A stretch of DNA of 64,000 nucleotides from Chitinophaga sp. S165 (GTDB lineage: Bacteria; Bacteroidota; Bacteroidia; Chitinophagales; Chitinophagaceae), in assembly GCF_003182155.1 (NCBI RefSeq), contig NZ_QGTG01000001.1, positions 2,042,991 through 2,106,990 on the forward strand, given 5' to 3'. Both the position numbers and the translations under genes were made by a program. The notes beneath the pieces were generated by a model. It had not been told where the DNA came from, ran no database searches, and saw only the letters and a list, made by a program, of their open reading frames with translations. Positions 51,675 through 60,768 of this stretch are shown in pieces (within the stretch, counting starts at the first letter, position 1; each line of letters begins with the position of its first letter).

Positions 51675-52298
51675 TTACTGTTTATTGCAGCTGAAACTCT
51701 CTCTAAGTGTTTTCAATTTTGTCCATGTCGGACTGGTAAAAGGTTGTGGAGAAAGCTGATGTAAGACAATGGTATTAATCATCCCGGGACATTTTATAAC
51801 ATGTACTATGCAATTTAGTATCATAGGCTTCTTAGCCATATAATCAAGCATACTAATGGTACCTGAATAGGTGGCTTCGTCGCCGCTCTGAGGTTTACCA
51901 AGCTTCTTTATCCGGGTGTCAGTTTTAGTAACCATGCCCGCAGGAATGTTCCGTCTTTCGATGTTGCGGCCAATCAATCCATCATAATAAGCATTTAAAT
52001 TCTTATCGATGATCTCAGCACTGAGCTTTTGCGGTCCTTCTATATACCATAAGAAAGCGTACGACCAGTAATTCTGATGACCAGATTCTCCCCAGCCTTG
52101 CGCAAAACGGATATCCTCTATCCCTTTATAAGGAATAGCAGGCGCGAAGTCGATCGGCATCGGAAAACGCTCGATCCCCCACTCTTCGATAGGTAAATAA
52201 TATGGCGCTTTCCATGTTTCCGGATTAAATCCGGTTTGTTCCTGGCCTAACGAACGCAGCGCCCAGCAACACAACAGTAGCATTAAAGTTTTTTTCAT
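51675..52298 (-). CDS. Secreted protein of unknown function
   Basis: 207 residues; signal peptide (LMLLLCCWALRSLGQ). The mature protein begins with an aromatic-rich segment (FNPETWKAPYYLPIEEWGIERFPMP), and continues with IRFAQGWGESGHQNYWSYAFLWYIEG, a pattern of a small enzyme-like or binding domain that I do not recognise. Two cysteines occur near the end. It is a monocistronic gene, convergent with the hydrolase. Confidence 0.72.
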   Translation of the reverse strand: MKKTLMLLLCCWALRSLGQEQTGFNPETWKAPYYLPIEEWGIERFPMPIDFAPAIPYKGIEDIRFAQGWGESGHQNYWSYAFLWYIEGPQKLSAEIIDKNLNAYYDGLIGRNIERRNIPAGMVTKTDTRIKKLGKPQSGDEATYSGTISMLDYMAKKPMILNCIVHVIKCPGMINTIVLHQLSPQPFTSPTWTKLKTLRESFSCNKQ

Positions 52299-52505
52299 AG
52301 CATTGAGTTTACCCCGGGGCTTCCCAGGTGCTAATCTCCCTCAATGACTGTGCCTTTTCCGAAGGCTCGTTGTAGCTGCGAATATAGGCCGTATTGGGCC
52401 AGTAAAACTGTTCGGGAGTGAACAGTCTTTGTCCGTATCTGCACGGAAATACCCTATGGCTGAAAGGGCTTGCCCATTTCAGTTCAGTTTGATTGTTTAA
52501 TGTCC

Positions 52506-52862
52506 TTATGATTTATCCATTAGTTTAATCCATTGCTTAATTATAGCTTGAAGGCCTTTACTTTTTGCTTCTACTTCGGCCATACTTTTGAATTTAGCAT
52601 AGGCTTTACCCTTCGGCGCTGATTCAAGCACTTCACCTACAGTCAGCCCTTCCGCGTGATGGAATACCAGCACAGCCGCGTCTTTAACGCGTGGACTGAA
52701 AGTGGCGATATCTCCCTTGTAATAAAAGCTAGGGCCGCCCCATTTGACATCTTCTGTAATTTCAGGGTGTACCTGCATAATCATATTACGCAGCATGCCC
52801 ATCTCCTTTTTTAACGGATGATCCAGTTTTGCCAGGAAGTCATCCACTTTTTTTGCGCTCAT
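52506..52862 (-). CDS. DUF1801-domain protein
   Basis: 118 residues. The pattern DFLAKLDHPLKKEMGMLRNMIMQVHPEITEDVKWGGPSFYYKGDIATFSPRVKDAAVLVFHH fits the DUF1801 (YdhG/YjdF-like) domain, with the invariant W-G-x-P-x-F/Y core. It has a helical C-terminus. It lies downstream of Crp/Fnr gene B on the same strand (gap 115 bases) and may be its target, paralleling the Crp/Fnr A and hydrolase arrangement. Role unknown. Confidence 0.9.
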   Translation of the reverse strand: MSAKKVDDFLAKLDHPLKKEMGMLRNMIMQVHPEITEDVKWGGPSFYYKGDIATFSPRVKDAAVLVFHHAEGLTVGEVLESAPKGKAYAKFKSMAEVEAKSKGLQAIIKQWIKLMDKS

Positions 52863-52977
52863 TTGTTTCTATTTAGCGTTCGCGATGTCCGGATAAGCAG
52901 AACTTAACCGGCGTTGACAATGCTAAATTCGTAAACGCATGCTGGAAAAAAATTTACAAATGTTGAGAAACGGAAAA

Positions 52978-53553
52978 TTATTTGCCGCTGATGATACGGC
53001 TCAACTGAGTAGGCGTAATTCCAAGATAGGAAGCAATATGGTATTTTTTCAGACGGGGTATAATGTGCTCATGTGACAGCAAAAATTGTTGGTAACGTGT
53101 AGCGGCTGTATCTGAGCGAAAAGCGATTTCCAGTGGTTCTTTTTCAACCACCCAATGCTTTTCCAGATAATTGATGTAAAACAACGCGATATCCTGGTGT
53201 GTATCGACTAGTTTCCTAAATGCGCTGAAATCATATTCCAACACTGTGGTGTGCTCAATAGCAGTGATTGCGAAATTACTTGCGGTCCCGGTCATAGTCG
53301 CACTGACCGATGCCGCCAGGCGATTTTCCGGGAAAAAGTATTTAATGATCATCTCGCCTTCAGGCGGGAGAAACGACTGATATGCCAGTCCGCTGCAGAT
53401 AAAAGCGAATTTGCGCGGCACCTGGCCTTCTGTCACCAGCAGCTCGCCCTTGCGGTACATTTTCTCCTTTAGCAAGCCAGCCCATGCTTGTTCCGATTCA
53501 GTTGTGATCGGATAATATCTGCGGACATGCTGGAAAAACTGTGCGTGGCTCAT
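52978..53553 (-). CDS. Crp/Fnr-family transcriptional regulator (B)
   Basis: 191 residues. The N-terminal sensor fold includes LLKEKMYRKGELLVTEGQVPRKFAFICSGLAYQSF and MIIKYFFPENRLAASVSA. The C-terminal HTH is IASYLGITPTQLSRIISG, lying at the very end, as usual for the small Bacteroidota Crp-like regulators. The known cAMP pocket residues are not evident. It is distinct from regulator A at 50244 (different length and HTH sequence). Likely target is the DUF1801 gene just downstream. Confidence 0.92.
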   Translation of the reverse strand: MSHAQFFQHVRRYYPITTESEQAWAGLLKEKMYRKGELLVTEGQVPRKFAFICSGLAYQSFLPPEGEMIIKYFFPENRLAASVSATMTGTASNFAITAIEHTTVLEYDFSAFRKLVDTHQDIALFYINYLEKHWVVEKEPLEIAFRSDTAATRYQQFLLSHEHIIPRLKKYHIASYLGITPTQLSRIISGK

Positions 53554-53625
53554 TGTGGCTTGATTTAGGGATTAAGTTAGTAATTATCAATAGCCGGGGC
53601 AACTGGGATATTTTTAATAGTAAGG

Positions 53626-53664
53626 GACATCCCGCAACTGATTATGTATGAGCTGCGGGATGTC
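53626..53664. terminator. Terminator hairpin after the DUF3140 gene
   Basis: Perfect 11-bp stem GACATCCCGCA (53626-53636) with TGCGGGATGTC (53654-53664), just past the stop of the minus-strand DUF3140 gene. Confidence 0.7.
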
Positions 53665-53684
53665 GTTTACTATTTGGATGTAGT

Positions 53685-54023
53685 TTATTTTTTTATTTTA
53701 TAATCGTGGCCCCAGTTTTTGAGAGAATAATTCCAATTGGTCTCCGAAACATCTCCTTCAGGCCGTTGGGCTTTATGACGTTTAATATATCCGTTTACTT
53801 TCTGCATATGCTTATAATCTGCCTCTGTAAGATCTGCCTTGTTCTTGTGAAGGATCCGGACAATCTTTTCACCAGATTTGTGGCCTATCGATTCGCCATC
53901 ACCACTGTCCCAACCTACAGATTTCGATTCTTCCGTTCTCAACCATTTTTCAATTACCGATGGGGACATATTAACGAGTTCTTTGAACTCCTGGTATATT
54001 TCCTGGTATTCATTCTGTTCCAT
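53685..54023 (-). CDS. DUF3140-domain protein
   Basis: 112 residues, cytoplasmic and highly charged. The family pattern is visible: FKELVNMSPSVIEKWLRTEESKSVGWDSGDGESIGHKSGEKIVRILHKNKADLTEADYKHMQKVNGYIKRHKAQRPEGD. DUF3140 proteins have a helical fold with some DNA-binding-like features; the function is unknown. The gene is single and has its own terminator. Confidence 0.9.
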   Translation of the reverse strand: MEQNEYQEIYQEFKELVNMSPSVIEKWLRTEESKSVGWDSGDGESIGHKSGEKIVRILHKNKADLTEADYKHMQKVNGYIKRHKAQRPEGDVSETNWNYSLKNWGHDYKIKK

Positions 54024-54135
54024 AGTCTTTTAAGGAACATGTAACAAATACAATACCTTAGTGATTATAGATGAGCTATCAGCATCAGATCATGCAAGAA
54101 TTAACCAAATTGATTAGGCCGGTGCGATGTCGGTT

Positions 54136-54166
54136 GAAGCCCGGATCCCAAATGAATCCGGGCTTC
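54136..54166 (-). terminator. Terminator of the C10 protease gene
   Basis: Perfect 11-bp stem GAAGCCCGGAT (54136-54146) with ATCCGGGCTTC (54156-54166), 13 bases past the protease stop. Confidence 0.75.
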
Positions 54167-54178
54167 GTAAACATAATG

Positions 54179-55606
54179 TTAGGGTCTGGTGATGTATAAG
54201 TTTTTCCGGCTTGAGCTGAAATTATTACTTCCACTGTTCGTAAAACTTGAATACCAGCCGTTATAGCTTTCGCCCCATCCCCAGTTAATATAGAAGTAGA
54301 GGTACATGTTTCCTGGCTGATAGTATTGGATACCGTCAGTCTGGTACGTATAAGAACTGGTTTGCCATTCAATACGGAATGCTTTAGCTTCTTCAATCTG
54401 TCGATACCCCTCAGTCACCCATGCATGACATTCTGCACCATCACATCCACGTAAATAAACGGGTCTCCCGGTGTTAATTGCACTTTGAACATCAGAAAGG
54501 GCATGGTCTTTAACAACGACATTGTAACCATAATCTTCCAAGGCGTCTTCCACATCCTGGTAATTCGCGCCTGATCCTGTTGGTGTATAGTCCATATGGA
54601 ACGCCTGGCCTAATGTATACATAAACTGAGATATGTCAGGATACACGAAGAGATTACTGTTAGTCATGTTGTTCCAGTTGAACTGAACAGGGTACCGGTA
54701 ATAATTCATAATCTGGCCTGCGGCGATAGCGGTACAACCTGCATAACCATTAGGAACAGCCGCGCCGAAGACGCCTTGCTGATACCAGTGCGTACCCATA
54801 AGCGGACCTCGCTGGGTGGTGACGTTTTTGTTCAAAATTTCCACTATAGTATACTGCTCTGGTGAGCTATGGCTTTGAGCAATTGATTTAAAATGAGACA
54901 ATCTTTCCGGCGGAAGATAGCTTGCGGCTGCTGACAGCGGTATCACTGATGATGACCAATCGCTTGCTTCGAGCAACTGGGCCATTCTTTGATTCATCGC
55001 CGTCATACGCGGGTCTGTAGACGTTATGCCATAGGACAACGCCGTGGTGGTCCTCGCCTCTGCAGGTGCATTTTTATCCAGAAGAAGCGCCCATTTCAGA
55101 TTGTTCGATCTCGACGTTGAATCGCTGACAAGCTTCCGCTCTTTTACGTAAGTTAAACTTTCATCTACCCAGCCCTCCAATCCAACACTAAAACCGATCT
55201 TGTTAATGTCGAATTCACCTGAATCGGAAAAGGCTAGCACCGGATTGGCATTCTTATTATCGCTTAATATCGTAAACCCAACCGGAGAATAGTTAACGAC
55301 AAATACTGTCGAAAGGCCATCTTTCGACTTGTGAGCAACAACGTTTTTGACATTCTTTTGAGCGCCTGCTCTCCTTACCGGGCCACGGGAGCTTGATGAT
55401 AAATTGCCGACTGCTGGATTTTGGGCTTGTCGTGCATTGATGAAATTTAAACCCGCTTCTTTGATCTCTTCAATTGAAATATTCGATTGGGATTTGGCTG
55501 CCATCTCAGACATTTCGTGTCCTGGCAATTCCGAGAGCGTTGCTTCGTCTTTCTTACAGGAAACAACAAGGATGCTCAAGAGCAAAGGGAAAACTAATTT
55601 TTTCAT
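54179..55606 (-). CDS. C10-family (streptopain-like) cysteine protease, lipoprotein
   Basis: 475 residues. A lipoprotein signal ends at C17 (LVVSCKKD). The N-terminal inhibitory propeptide (about 40-165) carries the Spi-like pattern (GLSTVFVVNYSPVGFTILSDNKNANPVLAFSDSGEFD). The mature protease contains the catalytic cysteine C291 (GYAGCTAIAAGQIMNYYRYP) and histidine H394 (ECHAWVTEGYR), and the closing NWGWGESYNGWYS segment. C10 proteases such as SpeB cut host or environmental proteins outside the cell. It is one of several exported hydrolases in this region. Confidence 0.94.
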   Translation of the reverse strand: MKKLVFPLLLSILVVSCKKDEATLSELPGHEMSEMAAKSQSNISIEEIKEAGLNFINARQAQNPAVGNLSSSSRGPVRRAGAQKNVKNVVAHKSKDGLSTVFVVNYSPVGFTILSDNKNANPVLAFSDSGEFDINKIGFSVGLEGWVDESLTYVKERKLVSDSTSRSNNLKWALLLDKNAPAEARTTTALSYGITSTDPRMTAMNQRMAQLLEASDWSSSVIPLSAAASYLPPERLSHFKSIAQSHSSPEQYTIVEILNKNVTTQRGPLMGTHWYQQGVFGAAVPNGYAGCTAIAAGQIMNYYRYPVQFNWNNMTNSNLFVYPDISQFMYTLGQAFHMDYTPTGSGANYQDVEDALEDYGYNVVVKDHALSDVQSAINTGRPVYLRGCDGAECHAWVTEGYRQIEEAKAFRIEWQTSSYTYQTDGIQYYQPGNMYLYFYINWGWGESYNGWYSSFTNSGSNNFSSSRKNLYITRP

Positions 55607-55980
55607 TATACTTTTATCTTAGGTTGAATAAAACTGGGACAAATGCTACACTGGTATTAAATATTAGTTCAGGTTTTTTAAAAAGTTAGCAAACTATTTA
55701 GGTCAACGTTAGCTTACATAGGAAACCTGTTGTGATGTATATGCTTTCTGAAGAACAATAAACGAAAAAATGCTATAAATTCAAAGGATTGAAGGATTTC
55801 ATTTTTGCCCAGGCATGGGAGAGCTGGATAGGATTAGTGTGTATGCTGTTGGGATTGTGTTGCATCATCCGTTATCCTATCACTTATTTAAGACACTTTT
55901 GCTTTTCAAAAGCATTCGTTAAAATGGTTACAATAAGGTTTCGTCTTTCAAGGTTGCTGGAATCAAACAATGCTGCGCTA
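55607..55980. other. Gene-free 374-bp A+T-rich stretch
   Basis: No gene is supported. An open frame on the plus strand (55789-56031) codes for an aromatic/hydrophobic peptide but runs into the 3' end of the next gene and has no recognisable similarity. The composition is A+T-rich like the adjoining ATPase/HNH module, so this may be its flank or a decayed gene. Confidence 0.35.
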
Positions 55981-56640
55981 CTACTCTACCTGGATTACAG
56001 CCATTTCAAAGGCAGTATAAAATTGGGTTAATTTAACCCGGGCTTGATCTGCCGTTTGCGCCTGATATTCAATATCAGTTAAATAGGGTGCCAGATATTC
56101 CTTTCTTATATCTATAATAGGCTCAAAATTCAGTCCTAGACAGCTTAAGTCATGACGCACCTTTTCTTGCGTTTGAAAATCAAGGTTTCTGTTAGGGACA
56201 AAAATATGATCAGGTAATTTATATTCAAGATATATGTTTGGATCAAAGGTGGTTACATCTGGTTTTAATATACCATTAGGGCGGTTATCCCTTTTATTCT
56301 TTACGTTTACATCCGCATCTATGAGAAAGAAATTATCCCAGTCCCATCCTTTATTATTCTTCAATGTTGCATCATAGTGATCTAATTGACCAGAAAAATC
56401 GAACTGTTTAAAAGCGCCATCTAACCATTTGTCCGGAGCACACTTACGATAGTCCTGCATCTTTCTTTCAGAATATGCACATAGTCCAGCCTGCAACCAT
56501 ATAAGGCTAGCGACTATATCGTAATAATATTTAAAGTTCGAAGAATTGTATTTAGGATGAGTTTTTCCATTCGCAGCTAAATCATCCAACCATTTTTTGT
56601 ACTTGGTAGCTAACAATCCAGACTTATCAATTTTGCGCAT
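55981..56640 (-). CDS. PtuB-like HNH-fold protein lacking canonical zinc cysteines
   Basis: 219 residues. It begins with basic helices, then LCAYSERKMQD (C54 to D63), where PtuB-type HNH nucleases have CAYCE; the second cysteine is S57. A histidine motif QLDHYDATLK (H88) and WDWDNFFLIDADVNVKNKRDN (W99-N119) follow, recalling the H...N...N/K pattern of ββα-metal nucleases. The second CxxC expected there is replaced by acidic residues. The C-terminal half is helical. It starts 7 bases after the ATPase stop, giving the PtuA-PtuB gene order of Septu systems. Nuclease activity is inferred, and unproven given the changed ligands. Confidence 0.72.
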   Translation of the reverse strand: MRKIDKSGLLATKYKKWLDDLAANGKTHPKYNSSNFKYYYDIVASLIWLQAGLCAYSERKMQDYRKCAPDKWLDGAFKQFDFSGQLDHYDATLKNNKGWDWDNFFLIDADVNVKNKRDNRPNGILKPDVTTFDPNIYLEYKLPDHIFVPNRNLDFQTQEKVRHDLSCLGLNFEPIIDIRKEYLAPYLTDIEYQAQTADQARVKLTQFYTAFEMAVIQVE

Positions 56641-56647
56641 GATTGAG

Positions 56648-57988
56648 TCATTCAGTTTTCCAGGCTAGTTTTTTAGCCAGCGATTTATAACGAAGAAGTA
56701 TGTCCTTTGCTTTTTTGGTCTGCAGTTTACCTTCCTGTTTCAGTTGGTCTAACTGGTTTTTTAACATCGTTAATTCGACTAACGCCTCCATTCGTAAGTC
56801 TGTACTTGTATCCTTCAGATCAAAAACCTTTTTAAGAATGAGGTCATAGTCCAGATATCGCGGATCTACAAAGTAATTATCCACGTGATTTTCACCTTCA
56901 TAATATTTATCGCGGTAAACATTCCACTTCTTATCAAATTTCAGTTCAACTATTTCCCAGGGCTCAAAAGATGATGCAATAATAGGAGAATGAGTTGCAA
57001 AGAAAAACTGTGAATCTGTCGTCAAACTTAAGTAGTAGTCAATGATAATCCTTTGGATATCCGGATAAAGAGACCTTTCAGGCTCATCGTAAAAAATCAA
57101 GCATTTATCAGGCTTTAACAAATACAATGGAAGTGCAGATAGCATGACTTGCTTAGTTCCCGTACTAAGCAACCCGTTGGGCACTTCATTTCCATTTAAA
57201 TCTTCAATCTTCACAAACCCTATATCATCTTTTCCTTGAAAATCCAACTTTGTCTTGACTCTTAATCCAAAGTGTATAAGTAAAGGATTCAGGCATCTTT
57301 CAGCAATATCCAGGACTGGATTAAAGCTTTTCTTTCGCCAATTATCCAGTTTCTTAACTGCTTTTTGAATCGATTCGACGTCTTTGAAATTTTCAGCCAC
57401 TTTTGAAATCTCCTGCCGCAACTTAATTTCTTCTTCCTGATATTTTTGAATATCTTTTAAAATAATCTGCCAGGCATTAACAGCCTTTACAGACGAAAAG
57501 TCTATAGTCAATCTATCTTCCAGATTCATAGTTGTGTAGGAATCTACTTCAAGACTATAATCCAATTCTGCAGGAAAATAAATAGAATGGTTGTTCTTAC
57601 TTTCTTTGAACTTTTGCCAAATCTCTACACCCTTTTCAAATTCGACGTTCAGGCCACTGATTGACTGGTTCCTCCACATATTAGTGACTTCTGTATCAGA
57701 ATCCTTCTTAAGTTCAAGGTGTTTGGTTACCGATAACTCACCTAATTCAAACTGCAGGTCTATTTCTTTAATTAAATCAAGAGAAGCAACTGATGAATAT
57801 CTATTAGAATTATAAGAGAGAATAGACAGCAATTTCAATAAAGTTGTTTTTCCTGTCCCACTCTGACCAATGATACACACTTTATCTAATGGCTTCCCCG
57901 CTTTCTCATGACCTGCCGGATAAGTAAGGTCCAAATGAAAATTCTTAAAGTGAAAAAGATTGGGGATGTTAATGCTTCTTACTTTCAT
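56648..57988 (-). CDS. AAA/ABC-type ATPase of a Septu-like (PtuA-like) module
   Basis: 446 residues. Walker A is GQSGTGKTT (41-49), the ABC-like signature is LLSTGTKQVML (273-283), Walker B is CLIFYDEPERSLYP (296-309) with E302, and the switch histidine is H333 (ATHSP). Two coiled-coil stretches lie at about 176-220 and 398-446. This is the SMC/Rad50-like ATPase type found in OLD/PtuA-like defence proteins, though it is short for PtuA. It is the first gene of a two-gene operon with an HNH-like partner, about 160 bases from the 3' end of tRNA-Lys. Composition is visibly A+T-rich, which suggests recent transfer. Confidence 0.82.
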   Translation of the reverse strand: MKVRSINIPNLFHFKNFHLDLTYPAGHEKAGKPLDKVCIIGQSGTGKTTLLKLLSILSYNSNRYSSVASLDLIKEIDLQFELGELSVTKHLELKKDSDTEVTNMWRNQSISGLNVEFEKGVEIWQKFKESKNNHSIYFPAELDYSLEVDSYTTMNLEDRLTIDFSSVKAVNAWQIILKDIQKYQEEEIKLRQEISKVAENFKDVESIQKAVKKLDNWRKKSFNPVLDIAERCLNPLLIHFGLRVKTKLDFQGKDDIGFVKIEDLNGNEVPNGLLSTGTKQVMLSALPLYLLKPDKCLIFYDEPERSLYPDIQRIIIDYYLSLTTDSQFFFATHSPIIASSFEPWEIVELKFDKKWNVYRDKYYEGENHVDNYFVDPRYLDYDLILKKVFDLKDTSTDLRMEALVELTMLKNQLDQLKQEGKLQTKKAKDILLRYKSLAKKLAWKTE

Positions 57989-58016
57989 TTAAGGCTATCT
58001 TTAAACTCAGGAGATA

Positions 58017-58030
58017 AGTTTACTTAAACT
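58017..58030. promoter_or_regulatory. Palindrome upstream of the ATPase gene
   Basis: AGTTTA-CT-TAAACT (58017-58030) is a perfect 6-bp dyad 29-42 bases before the ATPase ATG, with another TTTAAAC nearby (58000-58007). It is a possible operator for the module, but short. Confidence 0.35.
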
Positions 58031-58104
58031 AAGATACTTTTTATTTATATAAGGTTTGTCAAAAGCTGATTATTTATAAAAGGCAAATTAATCTAAGCTT
58101 CCTG

Positions 58105-58138
58105 AAAAGAAAAAGCCTCACATTTCTGTGAAGCTTTT
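58105..58138 (-). terminator. Terminator after tRNA-Lys
   Basis: 12-bp stem with one mismatch (58111-58122 with 58127-58138), loop TTTC, followed on the minus strand by TTTTTCTTTTC. It separates the tRNA transcript from the ATPase promoter. Confidence 0.65.
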
Positions 58139-58145
58139 CTTCTTG

Positions 58146-58218
58146 TGATCCCGCTGGGACTCGAACCCAGGACCCATACATTAAAAGTGTATTGCTCTAC
58201 CAACTGAGCTACGGAATC
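58146..58218 (-). tRNA. tRNA-Lys (anticodon UUU)
   Basis: Canonical cloverleaf on the minus strand. The acceptor GATTCCG pairs with CGGGATC, one wobble. The D-arm is AGCTCAGTTGGTAGAGC. The anticodon loop ACTTTTAAT has TTT at positions 34-36. The T-arm is CTGGGTTCGAGTCCCAG. CCA is not encoded. Its 3' end faces the ATPase/HNH module, making it a possible integration site. Confidence 0.95.
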
Positions 58219-58293
58219 ATTCCCTTTTTTTGTGATTGGGAGTGCAAAGATAGGAATTATATATTCCCTTCCAAATATTTCTCTAAAAAATTT

Positions 58294-60717
58294 TTACCCC
58301 TTGCTAAACTTCACCTTAAACTTCACTGCCGGGTCATTATCTTCTTTCAGATCGAACACATGCAGCAGATAATATTTCCCTTGCACCCAATCCTGCACAG
58401 CATTGTCATAGAACGGACTACCAGGGTTACCGCTTTGTCCGCCGGGATAGATGCCGTACGCTTCCGTCTTACTGCTCAGCTGTACCACCATTTTCCAGGA
58501 AGGCCCATGCAGTTGTTTGGTCGCGTTGACGATATGACGCCCACCGCCGGTACGCAGATTCATGGCGCTGAATGGAATAATTGACCGTGTCAGGTGACGG
58601 ATATTCGTACCACGGAAACGCCCAAACTCCAGTTTATGCTGACCATCCAATACTTTAGCGCTATCAGCAGCATAAGTAAAGGCAGCTAACAATGTACCGG
58701 AAAGCGTCTCTTTCTCCGGTGTATTTTTGTTGTCAATGAATTTCATGGAAGAATCACGAATGAGCCAGAGTAAGGTAGTCTTCTCCCACGGTTGCTGCAT
58801 CGGTGTTTTCTCACGTACTATATCATCGTCCCAAATTTCGGACTGTAATTTATCCCAGAAGATGTTGAAGATAGTAGCGGCTTTGCTATCGGGGCTACTT
58901 TGCAGATCCCATTTGTCGAGCATTTCCCAGTAGGATTTCTGATCTGCGGATAACATGGATACCGGCAAATGTTTTCTGACCATTGGCAGAGCAGCCCGTG
59001 CAAAAGGATTCAGGAAATCATTCTGCAGGTCCATCATTTGCTGTATGGTGATCTGGCTGTCTGCCGCCAGTACTTCATTGATACGTTTACCGCGGAAGAG
59101 GTCAAAATCAGCCACATAACGGTATGGATAGGTGCTGTCAGTGGGATGCTGGTTGGCGGAGCTGACAAACCCGCGCGCCGGATTGAATATATGCGGATTC
59201 TCTTCCTGCGGCACATATCCCTGCCAAGCAAAAGTGCTGTCGCTTCCCGGCATGATCCATTTTCCCTGGTCTTTCCAGCGCAAGGGGAACTGCCCGTTAT
59301 GCCAAAGCGCAATTTCGCCCGTTTTAGCCGCGAATGCGAAGTTCTGAGCAGGACAGGTGTAATATTTTATAGCAGCTAAATAATCCTGGTAATTATGAGC
59401 TTTATTGAGATCCAGGAATGTCCTGATCTCTGCGGACGGGTCCAGTGCTTTCCAGCGCATAGCGAGGAACTGGTGGCCGGTCGCTTCATCGGGGAATACA
59501 TTATCATACACCACAGGTCCCCATACGGTATAAGCCACTGTATCGTAGTAAGGCTTCTCCCCTTTTACATTGATCTTTTCAATGCGTAGCTCTGCATCCC
59601 GGTAAGTGCCGTTAAAAAGATACTGTTGTTTGCCATTACGGAACTGCATCATGTAGAAGTCTTTCACATCCTCTGCAGCATTTGTTACTCCCCATGCAAT
59701 ATGATCGTTGAAACCGATGATTACACCAGGGGCACCAGGTAAGGTCGCGCCGTAAACATTCATCTCAGGTGTATGAATCTGTGCTTCGTACCAGAGAGAT
59801 GGCAGGCTCAGACCAAGGTGAGGGTCGTTACAAAGGATCGGAGCACCTGAACGCGTTTTAGAACCGGCAACAGCCCAGTTGTTACTACCGTTATCAGGAT
59901 CTGGTTTATCCTCTTTGAAATGCAACATAACCCCTGCTGCTTTGAGCACGCTATCTGCAGGTGACGTCACTTTTACGCTGGCTGCAGGGTATTGTGTACC
60001 ACGGGGAATGATAGGATCAATACTATCCCCGAAGTCAGGATACAATTTATCGAAGTCTTCTTTACTAAAGATCTGACGGGCATTGTTATAAACAAGATCA
60101 TTTGCACCACCCGCAAGATCTGCCGCCATCATTTTCAGCAGCAATGCTGAATTCAACGGCGTCCACTTCTCAGGTTTATAATTCAGCAGTTTATATTCCA
60201 GCGGCAGTGTTGCGTCGGTAAGCGTGCTGATATAAGCATTGATACCATCAGAATAAGCATTGATAGCCGGGCCAGCTACCGGATCATCTTCCATCGCCTT
60301 CAACGCCTGCTCTGCGCCGTATAACATGCCCAAACGCCGCTGCTGCCTGTCATAATTGATCATCTTACTACCCAGGATCTCCGACAAACGGCCGGCTGCC
60401 GCAAATGACTGCAGCTCCATCTGCCAGAGACGGTCGCGGGCATGCATATATCCCTGTACGTAATAAGCATCCAGATTATTTTCTGCAAAGATGTGAGGCA
60501 CCATTCTATCGTCCAGCCATACTTCCACCTTTCCCTTTAAACCAGGCACCTGCAGCTCTTCATTGTAGTCTTTGCTGATAGAAGTGGCGTTCTGCCAAAA
60601 ACCTTCCTGCGGACTTAACAACCGTCCCAGAGGCGGTAAAGAGCCCCAGGAACGATCAAGACATGTTATCAATGCAATGGTTATCACCGCCGTAACGGTA
60701 AAGGGAAGAAATCTCAT
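58294..60717 (-). CDS. Penicillin acylase-family (Ntn-hydrolase) amidase
   Basis: 807 residues from the ATG at 60717; the open frame reaches 60747 but the signal anchor starts at 60717 (MRFLPFTVTAVITIALIT). Typical motifs are VEVWLDDRMVPHIFAENNLDAYYVQGYMHARDRLWQME, the spacer region, and the Ntn nucleophile S278 in NGSNNWAVAGSKTRSGAPIL, which becomes the N-terminal serine of the beta chain after self-cleavage. Further motifs are NDPHLGLSLPSLWYE and GFNDHIAWGVTN. It hydrolyses amides such as acyl-homoserine lactones or penicillins in the periplasm. Substrate not known. Confidence 0.94.
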   Translation of the reverse strand: MRFLPFTVTAVITIALITCLDRSWGSLPPLGRLLSPQEGFWQNATSISKDYNEELQVPGLKGKVEVWLDDRMVPHIFAENNLDAYYVQGYMHARDRLWQMELQSFAAAGRLSEILGSKMINYDRQQRRLGMLYGAEQALKAMEDDPVAGPAINAYSDGINAYISTLTDATLPLEYKLLNYKPEKWTPLNSALLLKMMAADLAGGANDLVYNNARQIFSKEDFDKLYPDFGDSIDPIIPRGTQYPAASVKVTSPADSVLKAAGVMLHFKEDKPDPDNGSNNWAVAGSKTRSGAPILCNDPHLGLSLPSLWYEAQIHTPEMNVYGATLPGAPGVIIGFNDHIAWGVTNAAEDVKDFYMMQFRNGKQQYLFNGTYRDAELRIEKINVKGEKPYYDTVAYTVWGPVVYDNVFPDEATGHQFLAMRWKALDPSAEIRTFLDLNKAHNYQDYLAAIKYYTCPAQNFAFAAKTGEIALWHNGQFPLRWKDQGKWIMPGSDSTFAWQGYVPQEENPHIFNPARGFVSSANQHPTDSTYPYRYVADFDLFRGKRINEVLAADSQITIQQMMDLQNDFLNPFARAALPMVRKHLPVSMLSADQKSYWEMLDKWDLQSSPDSKAATIFNIFWDKLQSEIWDDDIVREKTPMQQPWEKTTLLWLIRDSSMKFIDNKNTPEKETLSGTLLAAFTYAADSAKVLDGQHKLEFGRFRGTNIRHLTRSIIPFSAMNLRTGGGRHIVNATKQLHGPSWKMVVQLSSKTEAYGIYPGGQSGNPGSPFYDNAVQDWVQGKYYLLHVFDLKEDNDPAVKFKVKFSKG

Positions 60718-60768
60718 ATGTGTTAGCTTGTCTGCTAATATACACAAAATATACTGGCCATAATATCG

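Noticed and set aside
55789-56031. 80-residue hydrophobic ORF on the plus strand
   Set aside because: It runs into the HNH-like gene in the opposite strand and has no recognisable family; kept only as an uncertain relic.
55981-57988. Retron carrying a PtuAB-type effector
   Set aside because: No reverse transcriptase gene is present in the surroundings.
55607-58146. Integration with duplicated tRNA-Lys 3' end (att sites)
   Set aside because: I looked for a second copy of the tRNA 3' end on the far side of the ATPase/HNH module and found none by eye, and there is no integrase gene.
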